Made by a program: the position numbers and the translations under genes
In this document: positions 26,898-35,558 of the stretch, piece after piece
How positions within the stretch are numbered: position 1 is the stretch's first letter
Layout: the number at the start of each line of letters is the position of its first letter
Assembly (NCBI GenBank): GCA_021826525.1
Contig: JAKAZU010000003.1
Location: forward strand, 1 to 62,770
Origin: Thermoplasmata archaeon
Lineage (GTDB): Archaea; Thermoplasmatota; Thermoplasmata; UBA184
Direction: 5' to 3'
DNA: 62,770 bases
The notes under the pieces: model-generated
Told to the model about the DNA's origin: nothing
Database searches by the model: none
Seen by the model: only the letters and a program-made list of their open reading frames with translations

Positions 26898-27812
26898 CTA
26901 CCGGAGGGCAAAGAGGTTGGCGAGGAGGTTCCCGGCCACCCACGCGAGCAAGGCACCGGCCGCAAGAAAGGCGACCAGAGGGATCTGCGGGGTCACGCGC
27001 ACACGATCTACGCCGCGCGCCGCCAGTTCTCGCGCCGCGACGGAGCGACCCTGCCGGTCTTCCTCTGACGTCATCGCCCTCTCGGCCGTTTCTGCACGTC
27101 GCTCGCGGCGTTCTCGAACCCAAACGTAACGACGGGCCAGGTCGCCCACGGGGATGGTGTAACTGACGAACCCGTCGCGGGCCGAGAACTCTTTGCGCCG
27201 CAGGTTGAGTACGGCGATCGTTACGGGGACCGCGATCACGACGAGCACGAGCCCGTTGATCAGGGCATTCAGAGCGAACGGAACGACGTCCGCGAACTGT
27301 TGGGCCGGCGCCGGAAGGACGAGGAGGGTGGCCGGCGACAGCGGCACTAGGACGGACATGGCCATGAGCGCCCGAGCATCGGCGGCACCCCAAAGCGCCC
27401 CTACCTCGTAGAGGGCGCGGGCGATCACGACGACCGCCAACGTGGCCACGACGGCGTCCGGAACCCCCCGAGCCGAGAGACCGTAGAGCCCGATCGCGAC
27501 GGCGACAGCCACGACGCACGCAACGAACGCCGATAGCTCGATCCAGCGCCCCGCGAGTTGGGAGCGCCGATGCAGGGGAGTTTCCCAATCGAAGAAGTGT
27601 TCCACCGCGAGGCCGACGACGAGGAGCCAAAGGACGAGGCCGAGAGCGGAGGAGTTTGAGGAGAGAAGCACCGCGCCCAAGCCGGCCCCGACGATCCCCA
27701 TGACCTGCCAACACCCGTCCGGGACCTCCCGCTGGAGAATGTCCCAGACCGAGGCGACCAGCATCCCGACCAGCAGTGCGACCAGAGCGAGCTCCGCGAG
27801 AACGCCGGACAT
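26898..27812 (-). CDS. Prepilin/archaellin-type peptidase (A24 family)
   Basis: A 304-residue membrane aspartyl protease that removes class III signal peptides from pilins or archaellins. Catalytic Asp24 is in ASVWDILQREVPD and Asp145 in WGAADARALM, where the usual GxGD is GAAD. About six to eight hydrophobic segments span the protein, with a charged cytosolic stretch near residues 205-260. No pilin or archaellin gene is adjacent in this window. A TTTATAAC element 41 nt upstream may be its promoter. Confidence 0.88.
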   Translation of the reverse strand: MSGVLAELALVALLVGMLVASVWDILQREVPDGCWQVMGIVGAGLGAVLLSSNSSALGLVLWLLVVGLAVEHFFDWETPLHRRSQLAGRWIELSAFVACVVAVAVAIGLYGLSARGVPDAVVATLAVVVIARALYEVGALWGAADARALMAMSVLVPLSPATLLVLPAPAQQFADVVPFALNALINGLVLVVIAVPVTIAVLNLRRKEFSARDGFVSYTIPVGDLARRYVWVRERRERRAETAERAMTSEEDRQGRSVAARELAARGVDRVRVTPQIPLVAFLAAGALLAWVAGNLLANLFALR

Positions 27813-27847
27813 GGTCGCCTGGCCCCGGACAGTCCGACGTGGCGCCC

Positions 27848-27857
27848 GCGTTATAAA
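27848..27857. promoter_or_regulatory. TATA-like element upstream of the A24 peptidase
   Basis: GTTATAAACG (plus strand); on the minus strand CGTTTATAAC, centred 41 nt before the peptidase start at 27812, which predicts a leader of about 12-15 nt. It is too far (about 70 nt) from the plus-strand gene at 27923 to give a leaderless transcript there. Confidence 0.45.
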
Positions 27858-27922
27858 CGGCAGGTTACCGTGGAATCTCGGTCGGACGAGAGCTCAATAG
27901 GACCGTGTAACTTCTCCACCCC

Positions 27923-28882
27923 GTGAGCGCAGCGGCATCCTCGGCTCCTTCCGAGCCTCCGACCCCGACAAGTGTGGCCCCTTCTCCTGCGTCCTCGTCG
28001 TTTGTTCCGGAAGCCGGGGGCGGCCCTCCTCCCCCGGCTTCTCCCGCACGGCGGCCCCGCTGGCTGGTGCCGACGGCGTCGACCGTGGTGGCGGTGATCG
28101 TGATCGTCGTGGTCCTCATCGCCGTCGGCGTGATCCCGCTGCCCGCCGGCGCCGTGACGAAAGTCCCAACATACGCTACGGCCCAAGGACCGGCGAACTC
28201 GGCCGCATCGGGAGTGCGCGGCGGCCCGTGGGGCGACGTCCTCGCGGGGGGATTGGCTCTCACCGCCGAGACTAGCGTGGCCGTCGAGGAGCTGGAAGCG
28301 GCGTACGCGAGCATTGGATGCAATGTCAGCTATCCCGCCGGCAGCCCGTCCTCGATCTACATCCCCCCGACGGACGCGAACGCGACGGCGGGCGGAGCGG
28401 CCGCCTGGATCTTCGAGTACACGAATGCCACGGGTTTACTCCTGGTCGCGGTGCTCAACGGCTCGGCCACGCCGCTGTTCGCCGCGCACGGAGGTTACTG
28501 CTCTCTCGTGGCGCTGGAGCCGCCTCTCACGCACTACGGCAGCCTAGTCGATTCGAGCGTGGCCGTGCGCGCTGTGGACGCGGTCGGCGGCGCTCAATTC
28601 TTGGAAAACTACACTCAGACCCAGCGCGTCTGGTACCTTTCGGGGGATCCCGTCACCGATCAAGCGACGTGGTCCGTCACTTACACTACGTGCGCGGTCA
28701 CGAGCACCGGGTCGACGACCGGATACTTTTTCAACGCCACGGTAGATGCGTCGACGGGCGACGTGATCACTCATTCGACGACGAACTCGTCGTGCTCTGC
28801 CTCGGGGGTCGTTCCTGAGTCCGCCCCGCCCTCTCCGTCGATGGTGGTGAGCTCGCGCGGACTCGTGGTCCGGAGCGCCTGA
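27923..28882 (+). CDS. Orphan anchored extracellular protein, unknown
   Basis: A 319-residue protein with a proline/serine/alanine-rich N-terminus (1-48), one membrane helix (about 50-72, TVVAVIVIVVVLIAVGVIPL) and a 245-residue outer domain. The outer domain has several N-x-S/T sequons (NVS, NAT, NGS, NYT) and four cysteines that could pair. Composition fits an exported, glycosylated protein. No known domain recognised. GTG start after a weak AT-rich element (CAATAG) about 28 nt upstream. Divergent from the A24 peptidase. Confidence 0.65.
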   Translation: MSAAASSAPSEPPTPTSVAPSPASSSFVPEAGGGPPPPASPARRPRWLVPTASTVVAVIVIVVVLIAVGVIPLPAGAVTKVPTYATAQGPANSAASGVRGGPWGDVLAGGLALTAETSVAVEELEAAYASIGCNVSYPAGSPSSIYIPPTDANATAGGAAAWIFEYTNATGLLLVAVLNGSATPLFAAHGGYCSLVALEPPLTHYGSLVDSSVAVRAVDAVGGAQFLENYTQTQRVWYLSGDPVTDQATWSVTYTTCAVTSTGSTTGYFFNATVDASTGDVITHSTTNSSCSASGVVPESAPPSPSMVVSSRGLVVRSA

Positions 28883-28968
28883 GCTCCGGCCGCGATCGAG
28901 GAAAGGGACGAGCGAGCCCGTCTCGCACCGGCCCTCCGGCGGGCCGCTGACCGATTCTCGCGGTAAGC

Positions 28969-28976
28969 GTTTTAAA
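28969..28976 (+). promoter_or_regulatory. TATA-like element for the eS6 operon
   Basis: GTTTTAAA, centred 41 nt before the eS6 ATG, in GC-rich DNA. It predicts a short leader of about 12-15 nt rather than a leaderless transcript. Confidence 0.5.
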
Positions 28977-29013
28977 GCAGGTCCAACTGGCGCGCGCGCT
29001 CATAGGCCCATCG

Positions 29014-29397
29014 ATGGTGGAATACAAGCTCGTGATCTCGGATGCGAGCAAATCCTACGCTCGCACGGTGGCCGACCCGCAATCGGCCGGGTTCCTCGGT
29101 AAGCGGATCGGGGAGACGGTCGGAGGGGAGCTGATCGGCGCCTCCGGCTACACGTTCCGGCTCACGGGAGGCACCGACCGGAGCGGGTTCCCCCTGCGAC
29201 CCGACCTCCCGGGAGCTCGCCAGATGCGTCTCTACGTGGGGGACGGCTTCGGATTCGCCGCGCCGCGAGCGGGGATGCGTAAGCGCCGCACGTTCCGTGG
29301 GAACACGATCAGCGAGGACACCGTCCAGATCAACCTGGTCGTCGATCAGAGAGGCTCAAAGCCGCTCGCGGAACTGTTGGGCGCGAGCGCGTCATGA
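29014..29397 (+). CDS. rps6e: Small ribosomal subunit protein eS6
   Basis: A 127-residue archaeal/eukaryotic-specific ribosomal protein: FLGKRIGETVGGELIG, YTFRLTGGTDRSGFPLRPD and KRRTFRGNTISEDTVQINL. All are family hallmarks and the length is typical for archaea, which lack the phosphorylated eukaryotic tail. The stop overlaps the aIF2-gamma ATG by 4 nt; this pairing is common in archaea. Confidence 0.96.
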   Translation: MVEYKLVISDASKSYARTVADPQSAGFLGKRIGETVGGELIGASGYTFRLTGGTDRSGFPLRPDLPGARQMRLYVGDGFGFAAPRAGMRKRRTFRGNTISEDTVQINLVVDQRGSKPLAELLGASAS

Positions 29398-30629
29398 AGG
29401 TTCCTCGTCAACCCGAAGTGAACATCGGCCTGGTGGGCCACGTCGACCACGGCAAGACCACCCTGACCCAAGCGCTCACCGGTGAGTGGACCGACCGCCA
29501 TTCCGAGGAGCTCAAGCGCGGCATCTCGATCAAGTTGGGATACGCCGACACGGCGTTCTACCGCTGTGCGGCGTGCCCGCCGCCCCGCTGTTACACGACG
29601 GATCCGGCCTGCCCCAACTGCGGAGGCGAGGCGAAGTTCCTCCGCGCGGTCTCCTTCGTCGACGCTCCGGGCCACGAGACGCTGATGGCTACGATGCTCA
29701 GCGGCGCCGCGCTCATGGATGGGGCCCTGCTCCTCGTCGCAGCGAATGAACCCGCGCCCCAGCCCCAGACGCGCGAGCACCTCTACGCGCTGGACATCAT
29801 CGGCGTCCACAAGGTGGTCGTCGTCCAGAACAAAATCGACCTGCTCACGAGCGAGCAGGCCATGGAGAACTATCGCCAGATCCGTGAGTTCCTTTCCGGC
29901 TCTCCAATCGCTTCCGCACCGATCGTGCCCATCAGCGCGAACCACAAGGTCAACATCGACGCGCTCATCGAGGCGATCGAGGAGACGATCCCGACTCCTG
30001 CCCGAGATCCGACGAAACCCCCGTTGATGTACGTCGCCCGATCCTTTGACATCAACCGTCCCGGGACACGGCCGAAAGAGCTGCGCGGGGGCGTTCTCGG
30101 CGGTTCACTGCTGCAGGGGCGCTTGAAGGCCGGTGACGAGATCGAGATCCGCCCCGGACTCGCGGCATCCGGCGGGGGGACCGTGGAGTCGCTGCGCGCG
30201 AAGATCACGACGATCCTGGCCGGGGGACAGGAAATCGACGAACTCCGACCCGGCGGACTGGCCGCGATTGCGACGACCCTCGACCCCTCCTTGACGAAGG
30301 GAGACGGGCTCACCGGTCGCCTCGTGGGGACCCCCGGAACGCTACCCCCCGTCAGTCAGAAGATCCGGATCCGCACGACGCTCCTCGACCGCATCCTCGG
30401 CGCCGAGCGTGAGATGAAGGTAGAGAAGATACGGACCAGCGAGATCCTTGCGATCACCGTCGGCACCACGATTGCGCCCGGAAAAGTGACGAGTGCGCGC
30501 GGCGACGAGGTCGAGCTCTCGCTCGGACGCGCGGTGACGGTCTTCCCGGAGAGTCGGGTCGCGATTTCGCGTAAGCTGAATGCCTGGCGGCTCATCGGAT
30601 ATGGTATCGTCCAGGGGACGGCCAAATGA
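29394..30629 (+). CDS. eif2g: Translation initiation factor aIF2 gamma subunit
   Basis: The GTPase subunit of aIF2, which brings initiator Met-tRNA to the ribosome. GHVDHGKTT (residues 15-23), DAPGHE (90-95) and NKID (146-149) are the G motifs; cysteines 58, 61, 73 and 76 form the zinc knuckle. Domains II and III follow, with SFDINRPGT and GGVLGGSLLQGRLKAGD. The 411-residue length is standard. Coupled to eS6 and to the Trm112-like gene by 4-nt overlaps. Confidence 0.97.
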   Translation: MKVPRQPEVNIGLVGHVDHGKTTLTQALTGEWTDRHSEELKRGISIKLGYADTAFYRCAACPPPRCYTTDPACPNCGGEAKFLRAVSFVDAPGHETLMATMLSGAALMDGALLLVAANEPAPQPQTREHLYALDIIGVHKVVVVQNKIDLLTSEQAMENYRQIREFLSGSPIASAPIVPISANHKVNIDALIEAIEETIPTPARDPTKPPLMYVARSFDINRPGTRPKELRGGVLGGSLLQGRLKAGDEIEIRPGLAASGGGTVESLRAKITTILAGGQEIDELRPGGLAAIATTLDPSLTKGDGLTGRLVGTPGTLPPVSQKIRIRTTLLDRILGAEREMKVEKIRTSEILAITVGTTIAPGKVTSARGDEVELSLGRAVTVFPESRVAISRKLNAWRLIGYGIVQGTAK

Positions 30630-30808
30630 GACCCGAGCTGATGGAGATCCTCCGCTGCCCGATGTGCCGCGCGGAGCTGTCCCTCGAAGCGACCCGCACG
30701 GAGGGCACTGAGATCGTCACCGGGACCCTGACGTGCACCAAGTGCCATACCGTCTTCCCGATCGAGGACGGGATCCCGGATCTACTTCCACCCGAAGATC
30801 GCGACTGA
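30626..30808 (+). CDS. Trm112-like zinc-binding protein
   Basis: A 60-residue Trm112/UPF0434 protein: EILRCPMCRAEL and LTCTKCHTVFPIEDGIPDLLP hold two CxxC pairs. Relatives activate several methyltransferases acting on tRNA, rRNA and release factors. ATGA overlap with eif2g suggests co-expression with translation factors. Confidence 0.88.
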   Translation: MRPELMEILRCPMCRAELSLEATRTEGTEIVTGTLTCTKCHTVFPIEDGIPDLLPPEDRD

Positions 30809-30929
30809 TCGTCGCCGCGGCGTGCCCTCGAGGGGATCGCGGGAATCCCCCAAGCGCTCTAAACTCCCCCGGGAGGGCCCTTACAGGTCGAGACTAAGGG
30901 TTAAGGCCCGAAGGTCCGAGGCACCGAGC

Positions 30930-32255
30930 GTGAGCCGGCGCGACGATCCCAGTGACGACCTCGAGGAGGAGGAGGAGGACTCGGGAGAGGAGGAAAAGGC
31001 AACGCCCTCCCGCCGCCGCGCGACCTCCTCGAGGGCCTCCCGCCGACCGGCGTACCCGCCCGCGCCCCGGCCGATCCGCCCGTGGCGTTCGAAGGCGGGC
31101 GTCCCCGAAGATGACGTGGCCGCCAGCCGACGAGAACTGCTGGAGGCCAAGCTCAACGCCCGGCGATCGTCACCCACCTACTGGAGGTTCCGCGACTCGT
31201 TCTGGTTCGTCCCGCTCATAGCGGTCCTCATTCTCCTCCTGGTGATCGGAGGGCTCGTCGCCTACACGAGCAGCTGGCCCCCGGTCTACGTGGTCCAGTC
31301 CGAGAGCATGCAGCACGGGCCGAACGATCAGCTTGGGCTCATCAACACCGGCGACCTGGTATTGAGCAAGAAGGTCTCGTTCGATTCGATCACGCCCTAC
31401 GTCGTCGCGATGGCGTCCCGCTACACGACCTACGGCGAGTACGGGGACGTCGTCTTGTACGAACCGAACGGCGGCACCGCGACTCCGATCATCCATCGCG
31501 CGATCGTTTACCTCCAGTACAACGCGAACGGGACGTACTCCGCGCCTAGCCTCGCCGGGCTCCCGTGCGGGACCGGGGCGAATGCGGTCTACCGGGTGAC
31601 CTCGAGCCCGAACGGATGCGGTGCCCTCGGGATGTCCGGTGAGCTCGTGCTCTATCACATCGGCTGGCGGGACGCGACCGTGAACATCACCTTGAGCCCG
31701 GAGGACCTGGGAGCGCACTCCGGCCTCGTGACGATGGGCGATAACAACCTCTCGCCTCAGGGGTGTTCCACCGGCTGCTACGGCATCGCCGACCAGGCTG
31801 ACGGAGCGAGCACGCTCGTGGAGCCGGGCTGGGTGGTCGGCGTCGCGCGCGGAATGATCCCTTGGATCGGCGCCGCCCGCCTGCTGATCGCCGGGAACGC
31901 CGGGGAGGTTCCCTCCCAATCGTGGGAGTTCCTCGGCCTCTCGGTCGTCGCGATCGTCCTCGTCGGATTCGCCATCTCCTACGCCTGGAGCTCCTTCCGT
32001 CCGGTAGATCCTCGGCGGGCCGCGGTCCGAGAGCGGGAGGATGCGGTCCGTCGCGAGCAAGAGCAGACAGCCGAAATGGAGGACGGAGGGAGCGTGCGAC
32101 GTTGGTTCCACCGGCGGGCGCGGGACGAGGACGAAGAGCCCGAGAAGACGCGATCGCCCCGCGCGGTCCGAGGCCGGCCGAAGCCGAAGGTCCGCCGGAA
32201 CGGCCCTTCGCGACCGAGGCGGGCCGACGCAGAGGACGAAGACGACGAGCTATAG
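30930..32255 (+). CDS. Signal peptidase I, archaeal/ER type, with charged tails
   Basis: Removes signal peptides on the outer membrane face. The catalytic core is VVQSESMQHG (Ser126), IIHRAIVY (His189 instead of bacterial Lys) and VTMGDNN (Asp271). Membrane helices lie near 91-112 and 355-377. Before the first helix is a 90-residue cytosolic region with an Asp/Glu run (10-23) and arginine-rich part; after the last is a charged tail ending DAEDEDDEL. At 441 residues it is far longer than typical archaeal enzymes. GTG at 30930 follows a GGTTAAGG element at 27 nt. Confidence 0.88.
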   Translation: MSRRDDPSDDLEEEEEDSGEEEKATPSRRRATSSRASRRPAYPPAPRPIRPWRSKAGVPEDDVAASRRELLEAKLNARRSSPTYWRFRDSFWFVPLIAVLILLLVIGGLVAYTSSWPPVYVVQSESMQHGPNDQLGLINTGDLVLSKKVSFDSITPYVVAMASRYTTYGEYGDVVLYEPNGGTATPIIHRAIVYLQYNANGTYSAPSLAGLPCGTGANAVYRVTSSPNGCGALGMSGELVLYHIGWRDATVNITLSPEDLGAHSGLVTMGDNNLSPQGCSTGCYGIADQADGASTLVEPGWVVGVARGMIPWIGAARLLIAGNAGEVPSQSWEFLGLSVVAIVLVGFAISYAWSSFRPVDPRRAAVREREDAVRREQEQTAEMEDGGSVRRWFHRRARDEDEEPEKTRSPRAVRGRPKPKVRRNGPSRPRRADAEDEDDEL

Positions 32256-32276
32256 TTCCCATCGTCCGAGCGCAAC

Positions 32277-32286
32277 TTCTTTAACG
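32277..32286 (+). promoter_or_regulatory. TATA-like element for prs
   Basis: TTCTTTAACG, centred about 36 nt before the prs ATG, in the only AT-rich part of the 62-nt spacer. Confidence 0.4.
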
Positions 32287-32317
32287 CGCTCGCGAGTCGC
32301 ATCGTGGGGAATCCCGA

Positions 32318-33196
32318 ATGCATGTCATCGGAGGCACGGCCTCCACCGACCTCGCCGAACGCATTTCCCGGGAGCTCGGCAACGCCCCGTTCAGCGTTCC
32401 GTTCATGAAGCGGTTCCCGGACGGCGAGCTCTACCTGCGCGTCGGCGGGAACTTCCAGAACGAGGACGTGGTGATCGTACAATCGACCCGCTCCGACCAG
32501 GACCTCCTCGAGCTCCTCCTCCTTCAGGACGCGGTGCGAGAAGGGGGGGCGCGCCGGGCGATCGTCGTGGTCCCGTACTTTGGTTACGCACGGCAGGATC
32601 GCCGCTTCTTCCCCGGCGAACCGGTCAGCTCCCGGGCTCTCGCGCGCCACGTCGAGCTCGGTGCGGACGGCGTCGTCACGGTCGACCTGCACTCTTCTCT
32701 GACGCTCGCGCAGTTCACCAAGCCCGCGTTCGAGGCCAGTGCGATCCCGGCGTTCGCGCGCCAGCTTCGCCAGCGCCCGGTGGACGTGCTCGTCTCACCG
32801 GACAAAGGTGGGGCCGATCGGGTCCGACGTCTCGCCGACATCCTGGGCCGACCGTGGTTCGCCCTCGAAAAGAAGCGCCTCGACAGCGAGCATGTCGAAT
32901 TGAAGCTCCCCGACCCGATCCCGTTCGACTTCCAAGGGAAGCAGGTCACCATCTTCGATGACGTCGTATCGACCGGCGGAACGATCGTCGAGGCGGCGAA
33001 AGTCCTCCGCGCCGCGGGAGCGAGCGCCGTCACCTCCGCCTGCACGCACGGTCTCTTCCTTCGGGATGCTTTCGAGCGGATCAAGGCGGTCGCGGACGAT
33101 ATCTACGCGACCGACACGTTGCAAAACGGCGCCCTCAAGGTATCGGTCGCCCCGGATATCGCACGGCTCCTGGAGAAGGAGTTCGCTCCGCCGTAG
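32318..33196 (+). CDS. prs: Ribose-phosphate pyrophosphokinase (PRPP synthetase)
   Basis: A 292-residue archaeal-length enzyme making PRPP from ribose 5-phosphate and ATP for purine, pyrimidine, NAD and histidine synthesis. FPDGELYLRV, PYFGYARQDRRFFPGEP (ATP loop), VDLHSS and the PRPP loop FDDVVSTGGTIVEAA are intact. Its product is used by PurP-pathway and NAD genes elsewhere in the window. Followed 16 nt later by an acetyltransferase gene. Confidence 0.96.
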   Translation: MHVIGGTASTDLAERISRELGNAPFSVPFMKRFPDGELYLRVGGNFQNEDVVIVQSTRSDQDLLELLLLQDAVREGGARRAIVVVPYFGYARQDRRFFPGEPVSSRALARHVELGADGVVTVDLHSSLTLAQFTKPAFEASAIPAFARQLRQRPVDVLVSPDKGGADRVRRLADILGRPWFALEKKRLDSEHVELKLPDPIPFDFQGKQVTIFDDVVSTGGTIVEAAKVLRAAGASAVTSACTHGLFLRDAFERIKAVADDIYATDTLQNGALKVSVAPDIARLLEKEFAPP

Positions 33197-33211
33197 TCGG
33201 ACAGCCGGGCC

Positions 33212-34174
33212 ATGTCGACCCCGCGTCCCGCCACCGAAGCTCGCCGGGATGTACTCGAAGAGCTGACGCACTCCATCCGCGCCCACTTGCTGGAGCGCGG
33301 CGAATCCCCGCCGTCCTCGTGGATCGAGGAATCGTCGGAAGACCTCGCGAGGGGGAGGATGAGGGGGTGGTACCTTGCGGCACCCGGCGGAGAGGGCGAG
33401 GGCCTCGGGTTCTACTCGACCCGCCCGCGGGCCGCGTTCGGCCACGTCCATGTCGAGCCCGGCGAAGGAGCCGTAGCTCGGGCGGCGGCTCTCGTCGAAG
33501 CGATCCGTCGCGATCTCTCGCCGAACATCGAGTCGCTGGACATCGGTTTTACGGGACTCGATCCGACCGGGGAGCACGCGCTGGCGGACCTACTCCACCA
33601 CCCTCCCGAACGGACCATGCTGAAGCGGTGGGCGATGGAGCGGGCGATCGTACCCGAGGACATCGCGCCGATCGCGGACGCTCCTTCGGGGATCCGTATG
33701 TACCCGATCCGCTCCCTCTCGAGGGAGGCGCTGGTGGAACTCGACGTGCGCGCGTTCCGGAACACGGTCGATGCCCAGCTCATCGGTACGGATCGCACGG
33801 AGTACGGCCGGATGCTCGACGAGCTGATCGAGGGTCGGCTCGGCCGCTTCCTCGATGAGGCGTCCACCGCGCTCGTCGATGCCTCGACGAGCGAGCTCGA
33901 AGCGGCATTGTTGACGTCGGAGCAGACCCCTCGGATGGCGATCTACCTCGATGTAATGGTCGAACCGAGCCATCGTCGCCGTGGACTGGGCCGTTATCTC
34001 GTGCGATGGGGGTTCCGGGCCCTCGCGGCGCTCGGGTACTCGACCGTCCGGCTCTGGGTCACCTCCGAGAACGAACCGGCCCGCGCGCTCTACCGGGCCA
34101 CGGGGTTCCGCGAGGTCGCTTCCGCGGTGATTTACCGCGAAGTAAGGCCGCCCGGACAACCGCACTCCGGCTGA
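33212..34174 (+). CDS. Two-domain GNAT acetyltransferase
   Basis: A 320-residue protein. The C-terminal GNAT domain is clear: YLDVMVEPSHRRRGLGRYLVRWG binds acetyl-CoA, and VTSENEPARALYRATGFREV is the closing motif. The N-terminal half (about 1-160) is probably a second, degenerate GNAT-like fold, as in mycothiol-synthase-like proteins, but I cannot confirm that. Substrate unknown. The last 43 nt overlap the convergent nuclease gene. Confidence 0.82.
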   Translation: MSTPRPATEARRDVLEELTHSIRAHLLERGESPPSSWIEESSEDLARGRMRGWYLAAPGGEGEGLGFYSTRPRAAFGHVHVEPGEGAVARAAALVEAIRRDLSPNIESLDIGFTGLDPTGEHALADLLHHPPERTMLKRWAMERAIVPEDIAPIADAPSGIRMYPIRSLSREALVELDVRAFRNTVDAQLIGTDRTEYGRMLDELIEGRLGRFLDEASTALVDASTSELEAALLTSEQTPRMAIYLDVMVEPSHRRRGLGRYLVRWGFRALAALGYSTVRLWVTSENEPARALYRATGFREVASAVIYREVRPPGQPHSG

Positions 34175-35496
34175 TACGGACACGAGCGGGCCCGCCAGGC
34201 CGGGCACGCGGCGAGGCGCTCGAACCGTCCGTCGCGCCGGGTCGCTTCGAGGGCGAGGACCCGCTCTCGCCACATCCGCGAGAACGTTCCCAGCGGCTCG
34301 AAATGGTATCGCAGGACCTGAAAGGGGATCTGGCCGGTGGGCGCTCTCTCCCAGCCCAGGACGAGGCGCCCGTTCGGAATCCCCACCGCCGCGCACCGGA
34401 ATCCAAGTTCGAGGGCATGCTGGGGGGCGGAGCGGGAGATCTCCTCGGGCGAGGGGCGGACGGAGGCGTGGGTCGTTCGGACCAGCAACGGTTCGCCCTG
34501 CCAGCTCTCGATCAGGTCCGGGGCCTGCTCGGTCCGGGGCAGGAGTCGGGCCACCTCCCCCACCGGACCCGCCTCCAGGACTTCGCGCAGACGGCGGCGG
34601 AGTTCGCTCGCAGGGGTCCGAGGGTATCCCTCCGCCCGACCGCGCGTCGCTTCCATGTAGGCGAGCCGGGGATACACCAGATCGCGGAACGAAGACACTA
34701 GGGGGGCCCGTGCGGCCGGGGATCGATTCCAGGCCGTCTCCCACTGCGCACGGGTCGGTTCCACCGTGCGGCCCGGAGCGATGCCGGAGATCATCGGGGA
34801 TCGTTCCTCCTCTTCCGTTCCGGAACAGTCGCACAGCCCGTCGCGCTGGAACTCGCACCCGTGGTCGAACCATCGACACGCCGGGAGCGAGGCAGGAGAG
34901 CCCTTCTCCAGCGCGTACCGAAAGCGATCGGCTTCGTGCGCGAGCGCTCGGAGACGGTCGGCGAGGTTGCCCGCGTCGAACTCGCCGACGGAGACCGCGA
35001 AAGGGCCCGCGTCCGCTCCCGCCACCAGTGCGAGCCAGCCTCGCGGCCGCTCGCTGAGGGCGCAGTACGCCACGAGTTGCGCGACCGCCTCCGGCCGGCG
35101 TTCGAGCAGCTCTTCCGCGGGCACCGCTCGAGAGGTCGTCTTGAGCTCGATCGGGACGTCGAGCAAGGCGTCGATCTGGCCGACGACGCCCGCCCGTGCG
35201 ATCTGGACCTCGAACGCCGCCGAAGGACCCAGGATCTCGCCGAGAGTGCGATGCATACGGGTCCCCCGCTCGATGGCCGCGGGATGGGCCGGTGCGATGC
35301 GGGTGCCTACCTGCGAGCGCCAGTACCCGCGCCGCGGGTCCACGAGGTCCGTCACCCGGACCGCTGCAGGAGCACCCACGATCGCTGGCCAGCGCTCCGC
35401 GAGTTCTGCCTGTGCGCGAGGGAGTGGCGCGATGAAGACAGACCGTGCCCATGCTTCCCCGGACGGGAGATGGTCAGCCGAGGACGGACCGCTCAC
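34132..35496 (-). CDS. Tandem Cas4/RecB-like PD-(D/E)XK nuclease with two Cys clusters
   Basis: Numbering below starts at the GTG at 35496, giving 454 residues. The N-terminal half has nuclease motifs His82, GQID with Asp109, and IELK with Glu117/Lys119, then a cysteine cluster (Cys207, 214, 222, 224). The C-terminal half repeats the layout: LVYPRLAY parallels LVDPRRGYW, the active-site region is altered to LLVRTT, and a second cluster (Cys431, 439, 445, 447) follows. So one active and one degenerate domain, each with a likely metal or Fe-S site. No cas genes nearby. An upstream in-frame ATG (35553) overlaps the promoter and is unlikely. Confidence 0.72.
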   Translation of the reverse strand: MSGPSSADHLPSGEAWARSVFIAPLPRAQAELAERWPAIVGAPAAVRVTDLVDPRRGYWRSQVGTRIAPAHPAAIERGTRMHRTLGEILGPSAAFEVQIARAGVVGQIDALLDVPIELKTTSRAVPAEELLERRPEAVAQLVAYCALSERPRGWLALVAGADAGPFAVSVGEFDAGNLADRLRALAHEADRFRYALEKGSPASLPACRWFDHGCEFQRDGLCDCSGTEEEERSPMISGIAPGRTVEPTRAQWETAWNRSPAARAPLVSSFRDLVYPRLAYMEATRGRAEGYPRTPASELRRRLREVLEAGPVGEVARLLPRTEQAPDLIESWQGEPLLVRTTHASVRPSPEEISRSAPQHALELGFRCAAVGIPNGRLVLGWERAPTGQIPFQVLRYHFEPLGTFSRMWRERVLALEATRRDGRFERLAACPAWRARSCPYQPECGCPGGLTSR

Positions 35497-35528
35497 AGGA
35501 GGCTCTGCGGCCTGCCGAGGGGCCGCCC

Positions 35529-35537
35529 GCTTATAGG
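35529..35537. promoter_or_regulatory. Shared TATA-like element, nuclease and nadB
   Basis: GCTTATAGG on the plus strand is centred 26 nt before the nadB ATG at 35559, ideal for a leaderless transcript. On the minus strand CCTATAAGC is about 37 nt before the nuclease GTG at 35496. One short spacer appears to drive both genes. Confidence 0.6.
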
Positions 35538-35558
35538 CGGACGGCCGGTCCACGGACG

